The notes: generated from the sequence alone by a model not told the origin. Numbered from the stretch's first letter, positions 22,990 through 36,802 are shown. The stretch: DNA of 64,000 nt from Doris montereyensis (GCA_037039925.1 JAXRKP010001887.1:12501-76500), one strand, 5' to 3'. A program made the numbers and translations.

Positions 22990-23522
22990 ATTCAAGGTTG
23001 TTTGGAAATAGTCTAAACTTTGTTTCAGTCCTCGAATGTCATTTTCAATAGTGTCAAATTTAGATACAATATCGAATACTTGCGTAGCGTAGCGGTGTAA
23101 GACAAATTGAATTCCTACAGCCGTGTGAAAAACTGACGATTTTTGTCCCGATCGTCTGATCCAGCCCTGTTTGATATTAAAATTCCGTCGTTTGTTTTGA
23201 ACCCAGCGTGCTTTGAAGCTGCCAAAGGGTGGATAAATTTCGTTTCGTTATGGGTCATTTCGTTGTCAGGTAACAGTTGTTTTAGGCGTTCTTCAAGAGA
23301 AGAGAAGGTGGCTGTTTGCTGCAAAAGTATGATTATTGTCACCACGAGCAAGGTTAAGAAAGCCAAACAAAAGACCCCAAGCACTGCAATAAGAAAAATT
23401 CTTCGTGAAGGAAAATGGCAATGAGACGGGATGACATTTTTTCGTCCATCGTCAACTTTTTCAAAATTGACGAAACCAATTTTAGCATGTGGATCAACAT
23501 TTGCCTCCATTATCTCCTTCAT
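22990..23522 (-). CDS. First exon of a type II membrane protein, one-base frameshift
   Basis: Starts MKEIMEANVDPHAKIGF, then a charged cytoplasmic segment of about 45 residues, then one strong transmembrane helix (IFLIAVLGVFCLAFLTLLVV..., about residues 45-70). The ectodomain follows, with a possible N-glycosylation site (NETK) and a dibasic/acidic stretch. The frame stops at TAG (23117-23115). Shifting by one base at the T5 run (about 23124-23129) continues the ectodomain as HTAVGIQFVLHRYATQ and a coiled-coil-like IENDIRGLKQSLDYF. It ends at a plausible donor (TTGAAT|gtgagc) in phase 0 if one T is restored. This topology fits TNF-ligand-like and other stalked type II proteins, but no ligand domain was found downstream. 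I do not recognise the family. Confidence 0.45.
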
Positions 23523-23529
23523 CCACAAC

Positions 23530-24155
23530 TTTGACTAAAATGTGAATAAGTCAGAGAGGAATGTAACAAAACAAAACAAACAGTTATAAAACCCAACGTA
23601 ATAAGAACTCAGCTTTCCGAAAGACGAAACAGGACATCAAGTGTTTAATAAAGTTGAACATCTGACTGCGCTAACTACTTTGACCTTGAAGATCAGATTT
23701 GTCATTGAGGAAGTCGGAAATCCTAGCGTTATGAATGTCGATGTGAATCGATAATCCGAAAGTTTGTGTTTTGGAACGCGAGTGTTACAAGAGAAGGAAA
23801 ATACGCATAACATCGGGCGTCGTTCCTGGCCTCTAAGATCAAGGGCCACGGTTGACGGATTTCGAAATTCTAGATTAAGTGTTCATACAACATTCTTCCA
23901 AAATACTTTATATAACGCTAGACTCTTTGACTGGACATCCCAAAACAAACCAAACAATGTAATTATAGCAACTGAAATTCGCTCCTCTCCTACACCATTC
24001 TTTCATTGTACTTTGCTTTAACCACTAGAAAGCATTTCTATGCCGATGAAAGTTTCTTTATATAGTTCCACTCAAGTGTCTGTTTCTCGCTCGCTTCATG
24101 ATTGTCGTTTCTTGCGTCAACTGGAAATTACCGGCATTCTACCGGATTGAATAAG
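23530..24155. other. Upstream region of the type II protein exon; no gene seen
   Basis: Presumed promoter/5' UTR side of the minus-strand exon. No TATA box or other clear element was recognised. Confidence 0.35.
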
Positions 24156-24156
24156 G

Positions 24157-24612
24157 AAATGTATGTATGTATGTATGTACATGAATGTATGTATGTACGT
24201 ATATATGTATGTATGTATGTATGTGTGTGTGTGTTTATGTCTTTGTGTGCAAGATTGTATGTATGTATGTATGTATGTATGTATGTATGTATGTATGTAT
24301 GTATGTATGTATGTATGTATGTATGTATGTATGTATGTATCTAAGTATTATGTATGTATGTATCTATGTATGTATGTATGTATGTATCTAAGTATCTATG
24401 TATTTATGTATGTATGTATGTATGTATGTATGTATGTATGTATGTATGTATGTATGTATGTATGTATGCATGTATGTGTATGTATATATGTATGTATGAA
24501 TGTATACATGTATGTATTTATGCTTGCATGTGTGTTTGTATGTATGTGTAATATATATATGTGTGTGTATGTATGTATGTTTATCTGTATGTATGTATGT
24601 AGGTATGCATGC
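24157..24612. repeat. (GTAT)n tetranucleotide microsatellite
   Basis: About 450 bp of ATGT repeats with GTGT, ATCT and TATA interruptions. The Met-Tyr-Val-Cys and His-Thr-Tyr-Ile open frames here are repeat translations, not proteins. Confidence 0.97.
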
Positions 24613-24837
24613 AATCCAACTCTTTTTTGTTAACCATTTGCTAGGAAAGATCGATGATTTGATCCCGTTAAGGATGGACGAAAATGTCAAACTTCTTAAA
24701 TTGGATATATGTTGGTTGTTTATGGTTATCAAATCATATTGCAGGGTAATATATGTACATATATGTCTAGATCAAAGACAAAATATGTCAAACAAACAAC
24801 ACTGGATAACATGCGGAGTTTGACATCAAAGTGTCAT

Positions 24838-25189
<352 letters not shown>

Positions 25190-25199
25190 GTGAGTCTGT

Positions 25200-25940
25200 G
25201 TGTGTTAGAAAAATCAAGGAGAAACAAGCAGAGGAAGACAAAGCACGATATGCATAAAACATCTTATCAACTGGGCCACAAGTAAGAACATAAGCATCAT
25301 TATTTTCATCAAATCCACGAATGACAGAGAAGAATGGAGATCCAAGATTACCAATGCCTGTCTCAAACTCGGCACATGTGGAAGAATGCTAGCTGCTTCA
25401 ATTTACAACACTCCATTTGTCGTCTGAAATCAAGTCTAGTAAATATCAAAATGTCTATTTTGGTATCTCTATCTCCTTTTCGCTTTTTAAATTCTGTTTT
25501 CTTTAAGGGGGGGGGGGGGGGGGAGCTGAATCGAAATTTGTTTTGAGTTACGTGAGATGTTGATGTCTAATTCGAATACGTGTGTCAATATTACTACATA
25601 TATTATCAATCTTTTTCTTCAAAAGAAAACAATTACTGAAAAGAACATTACAGTTTTGTTTTAAAGGGGACATTATCGCATAACATTACCGTACTGCAGT
25701 GTAAACGCTTACCATCAGCAACTATTTCCTCTGTTTCTTTTTTTTTTTTCTTGGTGTGATCAATACAGAATATTGCCACACCCACCTCCACCTCACCCGC
25801 CTGTCTACTGCATCTACTTTTCATTTTGTAAGTACGATTACTCAATCTGCGTGATTTTTAGACGGTTATAAGGATACCTCCCCCCCCCCTGCTTATGCAC
25901 ACACGCAGTCTAATTAGTGCATACACTCAACACAAATCAA
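25200..25940. other. No gene seen
   Basis: Unique-looking sequence with a G homopolymer run (about 25507-25522) and a T run near 25739-25750. No coding or RNA features recognised. Confidence 0.5.
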
Positions 25941-25949
25941 CAAAGTATC

Positions 25950-28105
25950 TTTGGCGCAAGGTTGCAATGGGAAAACGCAACTTTGAAAAGTTGCTGGAAA
26001 AAAGTCAGTGACGGACATGAAGTGGACAGAGATAGTTGGTACAAGCTGAAAAATAAAGTTCTACACAGGGTGAAAAGAAGGGATAACGGTAGGAATGAAG
26101 AGTGGAGCAGATAGTTGTACCAACGTTTTGCAGGGCAGAAGTCATGAAAATAGCACATGACAATGTTTTCGGCGGCATTTAGGTGATAACGGAACGCTTG
26201 ACCGTATCATGGAATCATTTCCCCATACCTAATAAGGTAGTTTCAGATCTTGACACTCAGTTGCGCAAGGTAAGATATTCACAGCGCTATATCATGTGAT
26301 GGCTAATGGTTCGTGTGAGAGCCTCAGTTGAGTTTTGAAGTCGATGTTGTATTGTCTTGCGCATGAACATCCTAAGAAATGGGACTCGTACTAAACTCCA
26401 CTCCTGTTTGCGTGTAGGAAAATTCCACAGACTAGTACATGGTTTAGCCCATTCGAACTTGTGTTTGGACATTCAGTGAAGTAACCGCCCACCCTTCTGA
26501 AAGATGTCTGGTCGGAAGAAGCAGATCCAGAGGTCAGGACCACCTATGAATAAGTTGTCGATTTGAGAAAGAGGCTCCAAGATGCAATAGAAATGATTGG
26601 AATTGAAAATGTGCTCTGGCACAGAAGAACCAGAAGAAATATTATGATCGCAAAGCAAAACTGAGAAAATTCGAACCTGTGTCCTTATCCTGTTGCTAAC
26701 ATACAATAGTAAGTTACAAATGACATGGAAGGGACCTTGTGTTGTGGACTCTAGATGAATTCTCGTTGATTGTCTTATTAATGCGAGGGGAAAGAAGCGT
26801 GTGTATCACGTCAAAATGTGTAAAGCTTATTTTACGAAGAAGAAGAAATAGAAATCACTGCGGTAGCTGTTATCAATTAGAATTATGACAAGAAGGATGG
26901 AACTCTCATTAGTCTATGGGAATACAACACATTCTCTTGAGCAAACAGAATCGCATAGAGATGTAGAAATTGTCAAAATGCTGTCAGAACAGCAGAAACA
27001 AAGGATAACAAAATTGCTGTCACAAGTGAAGTGTTTGGTAAGGTTACAAGCCGGACGCATTTACTGGAACACAAGGTAGATATCATTGACGCGAAACTCA
27101 TCAAAGTCCGACCGTATAATCTACCGCAAGCGACTAGAACTGCTGTGAAATCTGAGTTGGACAAGATGTTAGAAACTAGGGTCATTGAGGAATATGATTC
27201 ACCTTACTCCAGCCCCATGGTATAAGTAAGAAAAATGGATGAGAATGGAGAAATCAGATACCGAGTCTGCAACCACTGCTGGAAGCTCAATGCAGTCACC
27301 ACAGATGGTGCAGAACCAATGGAAAGATTTTCAGAGTCAAAGTATTTTTCAAATTTAGATTTGACATCTGTCGTGAGTTATTGCAGAGATCACAGACCAC
27401 GAGTCTACGTGTCAGACCCAGTAAATGTTACATAGGCAGAAACGTGAAGCTGTAAGAAAATTGAAACAATTAATATCTGTGAGAAGTCTACTTCAAATGA
27501 ACAAGTCAGAAGTTTTCTAGGTTTAACATGATACTATAGGACATTTATACCGAACTACGCAGCTTTGTCAGCTCAGCTCCTTTGTCAGATGTAACTAAAA
27601 CGTCAAGAGGAGAGAAGTTCAAATGGCAGCAGCCGCAGGAAAATGCATTCAATGCGTTGAAGCAAAGACGTACCACAGCTTCCATTTTAAAGATGCCATT
27701 ATGGAATGAAGAATTCATATTATAGACTGATGCGTTCGATTTCGGAAAAGCAGCATGTCTTCTGTAAGTACATGATGGTGTGCGACACTCAATGCTTTAC
27801 GTAAGTCACAAATTGAAGTCCCCAAAAATCAAGTTCCCAACAATCGAACGAGACTGTTTGGGGGTCGTATACGAGCAAGCTAGAATACTATATGTATGGT
27901 CGACACTTTGTGATCGAGATAGACCATGCTCCACTCACCTGGCTCAAGAAAAATCAGCAGCACAATGCTCGAGTGACTTGATAGCCTCTTGCATTGGAGC
28001 CCTTTGATTTCATGGTTGACAACATCACGGGTCTGGGTGCTCTCTATGTGGATGCTCTGTAGAGATTGCCACGTTAGTATTATAATTGGTGTGACGGGCA
28101 AATCA
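25950..28105 (+). mobile_element. Ty3/gypsy remnant with integrase upstream of RT (Gmr1-like order)
   Basis: Integrase pieces come first. A zinc-binding-like entry (AHDNVFGG, about 26150) is followed by the end of the catalytic core (CLAHEHPKKWD, FSPFELVFGH, about 26350-26480) and a C-terminal part with YDRKAKLRKFEP (about 26640) and VYHVKMCKAYF (about 26800). About 200 bp later on the same strand the RT begins (HKVDIIDAKL, VIEEYDSPYSSPMV, about 27070-27220). RT palm pieces follow, then the connection (FLGLT..YYRTFIPNY, about 27515) and RNase H (about 27720-27960). Stops and frameshifts are frequent, so it is dead. The IN-before-RT order is unusual for Ty3/gypsy; two abutting copies could also produce it. 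Confidence 0.75.
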
Positions 28106-29035
28106 ACTTAAGTGAGGGCGATTGTCACTGAATTGATCTGTGCCTATTGGTAATTGTTCCTGCTTTGTGGTTGGGGGGGGGGGGGTAGATTAGAATAACA
28201 CACGGTCAGCAAAAAATCAACGTCGCATTCATGTTAGATGGCAGGTTACGTGTCAGAGTTGAGTTGCGATTAATCTTATTTGTGAGTAGGACGGACAGGA
28301 CACTTTTCGGTGGGCAGAACTAAACGCGTGTTCCTAGTGTGTTATTCCGTGATGTCTAGATTTCAAATGGTATAAATATTGTTGAAAGGAAACTCGAATT
28401 CAGAGGCACAGACAACTTCGGAACAGTTGGACCCACCGTTGCCGATTGCCCTGTCCATCCGAAGGTTTTAAAAACCTTATTGAGTGTCTCCAACTTACAT
28501 AATCTGTTATTTGAACAAGCTGTTCATGAGACGGCGAAGGACCCATCAACAACAGGCAACTTCCCCCTTATTCAGACTGCAACACTTATCAGGTATTAGA
28601 CATTATCTGGGACGAGGCGAAGATTGGCAGTCACCCCAGGAAACAATGTTGTATTTGAAATTACTGAGTTCAACCTGACGTTAGTCACTGATATTGCAAT
28701 TCATCTGCTGTACTTTGTCCTGGTTTTTAACAAGGGAGAGAATTTTGTAGGTGTAACATTGATTGGATTTGTATCAGTTTTATTTATTATCTGATATGAT
28801 ACTTATGCTTTTGATAATAATACTGACAATAATAATACGGTACTTTGGAGATAATATTGTTATTTGTACATTGTTCAGTGAATTATCCTCATTATCATGA
28901 TAATTATCATACTTCATACCATTCATAGTGTCCATTAGTTTGCCATTGAATGTAAAGACTTTGCTGTCTTTGAAATATTGATTTTGAGGTCATCATTGCG
29001 TTTATCTAGACTATTGCATTTCATAAATGTTTTGA
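28106..29035. other. No gene seen
   Basis: Includes a G11 run near 28171-28183. It may contain the 3' end or LTR of the preceding gypsy remnant, but no terminal repeat was matched within the window. Confidence 0.45.
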
Positions 29036-29037
29036 TC

Positions 29038-31990
29038 TCTCTTTCTTTCTTTCTTTATCAGTTCCCATTCTACCTTTCAGTGTATGAGTTCAGATGCCCG
29101 AGATGATCTTTCTCCATGATGCCCTGTCCTGAAATTTTCTGTTTCCTTCGAAAGAAGTTAAATTTCTATGCTTCAATGCCTCTTTTATATCTTCTTCCCA
29201 CTTTCTCCGAGATCTGCCTTTTGGTCTTTTACCTTGGGCTTTAGCGCGGTATACTGATTTAGCTATTCTATTGTCTTTCATTCTGTTTAAATACCCAAAC
29301 CATTGTTTGTATTTCTGTATTTCTGATTTTGTCTCTTTTAGTTTTCCCTACTACTCTTCTTAGATATTTCATTTCAGCTGCCTGTACTCTACTGTATTCT
29401 ACTGTCTAAGGTCCAAGTTTCGCTGCCATAGAGGAGAGTAGGACAATAAACTGTATTGTATACTGCCATTTTGGGTTTTGTTGACAATTCTTGCTTACCT
29501 ACACATTCCTTTCCTAGATGGTTATATACTGCACTTGCCTTTTGGATTCTCTGGCTGATTTCTTCTCTTAGTTTCCCTCTCAGTTAATCATTACTCGTAG
29601 GTAATTGTAGCTTTGAACTTGTTCTAAATTCTCCTGCCCAATTTAAGATTTTGTGCTTTAGCTTCCTAGTTGCTAGCATTGTTTTGGTTTTTCTTTGCAT
29701 TTACTATCATTCTTTTTATTTAGTTCATTGTTCATAATGTTGATATTCGACTGCAAGTCACTTTCTGATTTTCCAAACAGAAGTAAATCATCGGCAAATG
29801 AAAGCATTGATACATTTACTGGTTTTGAGCTTCCATACCTACATTCATTTTCTTCATTTTTGAGGATGCCTTTGCGACTGAATCCATAAATGTGATAAAC
29901 AAAAGAGGACTTAGGATACAACCCTGTCTTACTCCTATATTTACATCAAATTCTGCATATATGTTTCCAGCTTCTTTCACTGCACATGTTGGTCTATTGT
30001 AAAACATTTTTCATGGCTTCTATTAAATTTTGCTACATTTTGTCTTTTAAGGAATGCCATAGTTTGTCCCTCCTCACAGTGTCAAATGCCTTTTCTAAGT
30101 CAATAAAACACAGGTGCAACTCAATATTTTCTCTCAAGGAATTTTTCTATTATTTTGTCTAATTGTAAATATGTCATCTTGTACACTTCTTCCTGATCTA
30201 AATCCCTCTGATGTTCTTCAATCTGATCCTCTACTCTTTCCTTAGTCTCATTTCAGTATCCTGGCATATACTTTTCCTGGGACGTTAGTAGTGATATCTC
30301 TCTCTATAGTTTGGGCATTCCATAGTTGATCCTTTCTTATGTTTTGGTACTACCGTTCCCTTTTTCCAGTCGTCTGGCACATGTTTGGACTTCCATGCTT
30401 GTTGGCATATTGCCATATCATTTTGGATGAACTTGATCTGCTCCTGGGGCTTTTCCTAATTTCACTTTTTCTTATAGGTGTTTGGATTTCTTACATTGAT
30501 ATATCTACATCTTAAGCTGTCTCCTCTGGATTATTTGTTACTCTTACTAATTGCCCTTTACTCCTTGATCCATACGTTCTGGGAGGATTATGTAATTGGT
30601 TAAAATGCTTTCTCCATGCTTCCATGATTTGGCCGTCTTTTTTCATTACTTCTCCTTTGGCATTCTTAATTTGTCGTATTGGGCATGCTCTTCTGTCCCC
30701 CCCAGAACAGCTTTCTCATGCTCCTCATTGCCCCTCCCCCCGAACAGCTTTTGATTTCCTTGATAGCTGTCTTGAAGTCTTTGTCCAAACTCTTCCCATT
30801 GTTCCTTTCCTAACTTCCTCTCACGCGATAGTTCTTTTATTCACGTAATCTATCCCTAACCTCTGGTCTCTTCGTTTGCAAGTATTTCTTCAGGCATCCT
30901 TCTTTTCTTTGACATTCTCCTTCCACCATGCTGTTCTTTTCCTATCTCCTTTAATTTGTTTACTACCACAGACCTCCTCAGTACAACTGAGTGAGTGTTT
31001 CTTTATAAATATGCCACTTTTCTTCTATTGTGCTATCATTCAGATCCATCTGTCTTTCACTGATAAATCTTTTTATCCTAGATTGGTATATCTCTTTACT
31101 ATTGTTTTTATTTAATTCCTGTATTATGAGCTCGGTAGCTTTCTTATCTTTCCTTTTCTGTTTGTTTTCTTCAGTCAGTAATCTCATTTTGGCAATCTCT
31201 AGGTGATGATCACTAAATATTTCTGTTCCTCTGTTTACTCTTGCATCAATGTACTGTAAAAATGGAGCTGCTAACTATTATGTAGTCTATCATTGCCTTT
31301 TCACACCGGTCTTCATTTACTTTTGTATATTTGTGGATATCTTTATGAGAAAAAAAAGTGTTGGCTATTTTCATGTTATTCTTTAGGCAACAATCTATTA
31401 GTCTCTCTCCATTTGGAGAAGTTGCTGTCTCTCCTTCTTTACCTATTACTCCTCCTGACGTTTCTACATGTTGCCTACTCTAGCGTTTAAATCTGCTAAA
31501 AGCATTAGTTCCTTTTTAGGTTTAAGATTCTCTGCAGCTATTTGTAAATCGTTTTCAAAGATATCTTTTCTTCTTTAGTTGCGTCTTCGTTTGGTCCATA
31601 AGCTATTAATAATTTAATTTCTCGTCCTTTTGGTTTAATATTTACCTCTAATAGCCGTGGACTTTTAAATTTCCAATTTTCTAGTAGCTTTTCATGCCTT
31701 TTATGCACTAGATGGCATACTCCTGCTCTAGCTCTATCTTTGACATCTGCTCTGAGAAGATTAAAATATGATTCAGTCCTACATTTTTTTATTCCTTGTC
31801 CTCTTTCTTTGTTTCTGTGATGGCCAAAATATCTACTATGAATTTGTCCATTTCTTCAACTAATTCTAACTCTTTTCTATTTACTGCCCTAACGTTCCAT
31901 GTTCCAAAAATCACAGTCCTTATTCGTTTCCAAGTTCGTCTACGAAAGATCACGCCATTTGTATTATATTTATTTCTCTGAATCTTTTTG
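29038..31990 (-). mobile_element. LINE C, nearly full length but degenerate
   Basis: Read on the minus strand, an APE-type endonuclease region lies at about 31900-31000 in broken frames (WNVRAV-like start, then LLADLNARVG). RT motif A follows (FIDLEKAFDTVRRDKLW, about 30110-30060), then GVRQGCILSPLLF (about 29930), the catalytic FADD within MLSFADDLLLFG (about 29800-29787), and the C-terminal GKRPKGRSRRKWEEDIKEAL (about 29240-29180). The 3' end near 29040 matches the 3' end of a second copy at 41685-42305 down to the words ATCTCGGGCATCTGA and TAGAATGGGAACTGAT, then a TAAAGAAAG-type tail. Frame breaks make it inactive. The clade is not assigned. Confidence 0.82.
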
Positions 31991-32345
31991 TTTTTGGATA
32001 AGCAGGGATTAGGCCAATGTACCCTAGGTAGATGGTGGGGCTGCCACCTTAATGCCCCTGCCGGCCTTGCTATTTTCTGTCAGGGTTAACTCCCTTAGCC
32101 TTTAGTCATTCAAGAGCAGCAAGGTTGTTATTTAATGTCAGGGTTAACTCCCTTAGCCTTTGGTCGGTCAAGACCACAGAACACTAAAACAAGTGTTCTG
32201 TGGTCAAGACCAACCTGCAAGGCAACAGCTTGTTTTCTGTCAGGGTTAACTCCCTTAGCCTTTGGTCGGCCAAGACCCACCTGCAAGGTTGCAGGAGACT
32301 CGTGAGGGCAGGGATCATCTACTTCCCAAGGTGCTTACCTGTCCT
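31991..32345 (-). repeat. LINE C 5' region with tandem promoter-like monomers
   Basis: Immediately 5' of LINE C are three copies of an imperfect monomer of about 65-100 bp. On the plus strand each contains GTCAGGGTTAACTCCCTTAG followed by CCTTTGGTCGG and CAAGACC, at about 32078, 32137 and 32240. The outer part contains CTACCTAGGGTA-like and CTGCCACC blocks. A matching module in the opposite orientation lies at 61965-62330. Confidence 0.7.
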
Positions 32346-32504
32346 GCCCGAATGATCTCTCTAACATTAAATAATACATTTGGTCGACCATGCCACGGTG
32401 GAGTGCGGGATCTCACTTGAGTATAGGTGATCACCTGTCCCTACTTCCCGTAATGCTTACTGTACTGAGTTAACAGGAGTTTCGGGTTCCGTAAATAATA
32501 CAAA

Positions 32505-32610
32505 GATTTAGGAAGTGGTGGTCAAAAACGACAATTGTAAAGACAGAACAAATACTTAACGTTTCGGGTTCCGTCTTTATTGGTGGAGTTGTCATTTGTT
32601 GTCGTTTTCA
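32505..32610. repeat. Small inverted repeat related to the 39.1-40.1 kb element
   Basis: Left arm AAAAACGACAATTG..AAAGACAGAAC and right arm GTCTTTATTGGTGGAGTTGTC, then GTTGTCGTTTTC, are near reverse complements. The words GACAGAACAAA, ACGTTTCGGGT and AGTGGAGTTGTCA-type blocks also occur in the arms of the element at 39085-40075. Confidence 0.6.
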
Positions 32611-32675
32611 CATTTCTAACACAGGTCACTCATAACATTAAAGATATTAATTCCCCATAACACAAACTCGTGACA

Positions 32676-32787
<112 letters not shown>

Positions 32788-32964
32788 TTGAAGCAATTCA
32801 TTTACATGTATCAATCCATCGATATACTATGATGCGAGATCCAACATTCAATACTAAATCAAAATCACAAAGAATAATAGAACTGGCAGGTTGATATAAA
32901 GGCATATAGATGTACACAGACCAAGAGACAGACAACTAGACAGATAGATAGATGAATAGACAAA

Positions 32965-33638
<674 letters not shown>

Positions 33639-33639
33639 A

Positions 33640-34265
33640 CACATAAATATACATAACGGAAAGGTAGCTGTATAGAAAGGCAGATACATATTGTATTATA
33701 GACATAAGGAGTATTTTATGGATGGTCCATAGTTTTCTTTCAGATGACTCTTATATCACGTTCATAGTAATCATCTGCGTGAAACGCAATGCTCTTAATG
33801 TTATCTTCTTTTGTGTAGTGAACATATCATATTATTTGACAAAGTATAACGTAAAGCGCTATTGTTTGAAGAGATTTTAAGATTGAGTATATCTAGGCAG
33901 TGATAATCTATTCATGTTTCTCTGATTTACGTCGACTAGATCAAAGGATTGTAAGATATAACGTTGAAGGTAAGGTGTACTTGCGACAGGGACGCTCAGA
34001 TGGGCTGATTGATAGACAATCCACTAATGTGTATCTAATTGATCGAGAGAATCCATCGATGAGATGTAGTATACTGCATTAAACTTGTTAATCACATTAA
34101 CAGATTGTCCCTGTATGCAACAATTTAACATCGACCAGCAAGACAAAGGTGACATTGGTCCAGAGGTCGACAGTTGCGTGGTTTTGTCTCGCTTTATGTC
34201 TCTGCTTGCTTTTAATTGTCTAATGATAATAACAAAACGGTTCATCTTGCATTAGATGCTTTTTG
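33640..34265. other. No gene seen
   Basis: Unique sequence between two microsatellites; no coding or RNA signal. Confidence 0.5.
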
Positions 34266-34275
34266 TGTATTATCT

Positions 34276-34530
<255 letters not shown>

Positions 34531-35830
34531 TCTCGTTCTCTCGCTTTATCCCTCCCTACTCCCCCATCCCAGCCCCACCCCATATCTCGTCAAGTCTGTA
34601 TCTATTACTTTCGCCCTCTCTCCATGTCTACTGTTTCTCTTTACACCTATTTGTGTTTTTGTTACCAATATTGGCAAACTATAATAATATCTGAAGATAA
34701 TTATGCACTGATACATGTATAATATATTTGCTGTGTTCATTTAATAAAACAGCCTCGATTTCTGCGCTGAGCAGACACTTTTCCTTCGCACGCAATCAAT
34801 ACTCTTAATGATATTCATAGCTGTAAAGCTTCAATGAGCTGTACAACTGAAAACTCATATGTATATACACAGTTATATTATTATCATAACTATCTAGATC
34901 TACATAAATGTAATGAATGTAATATTTTCAATTCCTGACAGTGTGTAGAGATCCAACATAGCACGAAACACCTGTTCATCTAAAATAGATGTTGCAAAAA
35001 AATGCATTTGTGAAGATTTCCCCCACACTCCGACGCCATTTAAATCAGAATAAAATATGCAGTGTCTTGTTGCAACACGAAATGATAATGACCCCAATAA
35101 CATTATTTGACCTTCAAAATATTTATCAGTTTGAGTATCAACAAAATAATATATCTGCTTTTATTTGGGTTAAAAAGATATCCTGTTTCTTCAATAGCCT
35201 ACCTTAGAAATAAAATAAATCTACCTGAAATTGTATTGTAAGATAAGGGTCTTGTGGGTTGTGTCGCCTAGATAATAGCTGGTCAAAGCAGACATCGCAT
35301 AACCGGCACTGTCTCCGTGGCAATGAATGTGACGTTTTAGCTTCTTTGCTTACATAATCCAATGTACATTTTTATCATAGTAATAATGGTGAATTCAAAA
35401 TAGGGAGGATGACAGCATTTAATCGACGAATTTCCTTGACTAAACGTCATTTATTTCTATAATTTAATAAATAATATTCACAAAGAAGAAACATTTTTAA
35501 TTGTGCAACCTCGTATGTCAAGGGACAGCCCAATCAATATTCACAAATTTAAACACACAAACATGCACACAAGCTTAACACATGTGCATAATTATGCAAA
35601 AATTCGTCTCATAATAATCATCAGCATCATCAACTATCCCATAGGACGTTGCATCCCCGACAGCACCTCTGAATGTCTCTCTGTTTTGTGCCCTTTTTCC
35701 TGCCTATGTCATTGTTTCTGTTGCATCTTTTTTACCAAATGCTTCCTCTATATATTTCTCCCATCTTCTGCATGGCTTCGTTTTGTTTCTTTTCCCTTCA
35801 TTTTGTCGCCCCCACCTACCCCCCCCCAAC
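34531..35830. other. No gene seen
   Basis: AT-rich sequence without coding signal. There are short C-rich runs around 34561-34575 and 35820-35827. Confidence 0.5.
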
Positions 35831-35844
35831 AAACTAATCATCCT

Positions 35845-36000
35845 TCATAATGTTCATGACGTGTGATATGGCCAAAGTTATTCAGCTTTTGAGCTCTGAC
35901 AAACCGTTCCAGCCATCTTTCGTCTTTCCAAAACTCTTCTCTTGTGGATATGTTGGTTCTGTATTCAATCCATGTATGCATTTTTTTCTTCCAATGATTT
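35845..36000 (-). mobile_element. LINE fragment (RT C-terminal tail)
   Basis: The minus-strand frame contains YRTNISTREEFWKDER and RAQKLNNFGHITRHEH. This is the tail pattern of LINE proteins (KxxxFGHxxRH) that follows the RT thumb. Short and isolated. Confidence 0.55.
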
Positions 36001-36149
36001 GTTTTTGGCGCGATATGCAAATAACACCGGTTTTCTGTCACATAAAGTAAGCGAACTAGAAATATTAGTTTTGTTTCTGAAAAAATGCAGTAAAAGAAAA
36101 AAATGACTTTGAACGCAAAAGAAAAAAAAAGAACAAGTAATGAAAACCG

Positions 36150-36405
36150 ACAGATCTGTCGAGACACTAAACATCCAAATTCATGATGAAGTTTTAGAAA
36201 ATGTCACTAAAATATGAATATCTGGGAAGTATAGTAAGAGTGGATGGCAAATGCACCACAGAAAGAAGAAAGATACTTTCACTTGGATACGAACACAAGT
36301 GAGGAACCTATGGAAAGGACATATCAAAGAAACAAAACTAACGATCATACATTGCTGTGTTGTCATCACATCAATATATGGAAGTATGATACATAATTGA
36401 CTTTG
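36150..36405 (+). mobile_element. LINE fragment (RT thumb region)
   Basis: In shifting plus-strand frames it shows the signature of the segment after RT motif E: NVTKI..SGKYSKSGWQ, VRNLWKGHIKETKL and CVVITSIYGS. It faces away from the minus-strand tail fragment at 35845-36000, so the two may be halves of one copy split by an inversion. Confidence 0.5.
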
Positions 36406-36479
36406 AACAGGGATATTATTAAATTGTTAAATTCATGTCAAATGAAATGCTACAGAAAATCCGTATCAAAGAGCAATCT

Positions 36480-36730
36480 CGGCCAACTTGCACGTCGCCA
36501 ATTTGTACGATTCATCCTAATGTAAAACGTTTTTTTTTCTTCTTGTGACCAAATTTTACAACGCTAATTACCACCTCAAAATGCGACAACGACTGGCTTA
36601 ACCGCCAATATGCCACAGGTCTTCCAGAGCCTGTCTTCAATTTATTGCATTTAATGAGACAATTCCTGCGAAAAATAAACTTCATAACCCCTTCTTGCCT
36701 CGTCCCAGGGACAAAATCTGTCACGCACGA
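36480..36730. repeat. Possible R1 fragment and flanking unique sequence
   Basis: GCCAACTTGCACGTCGCCAA and the following TTGTACGATT resemble CGCCAAATTGCACGATTTAT at 37371-37390 of the R1 copy. The remainder shows no recognised feature. Confidence 0.3.
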
Positions 36731-36802
36731 CGTGTGTGTGTGTTTGTGTGTGTGCGTGCGTGTGTGTGTACGTGTGTGTGTGCGTGTGTGCGTGCGTGTG
36801 TG
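36730..36802. repeat. (GT)n imperfect microsatellite
   Basis: GT repeat with GC and TT interruptions. Confidence 0.95.
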
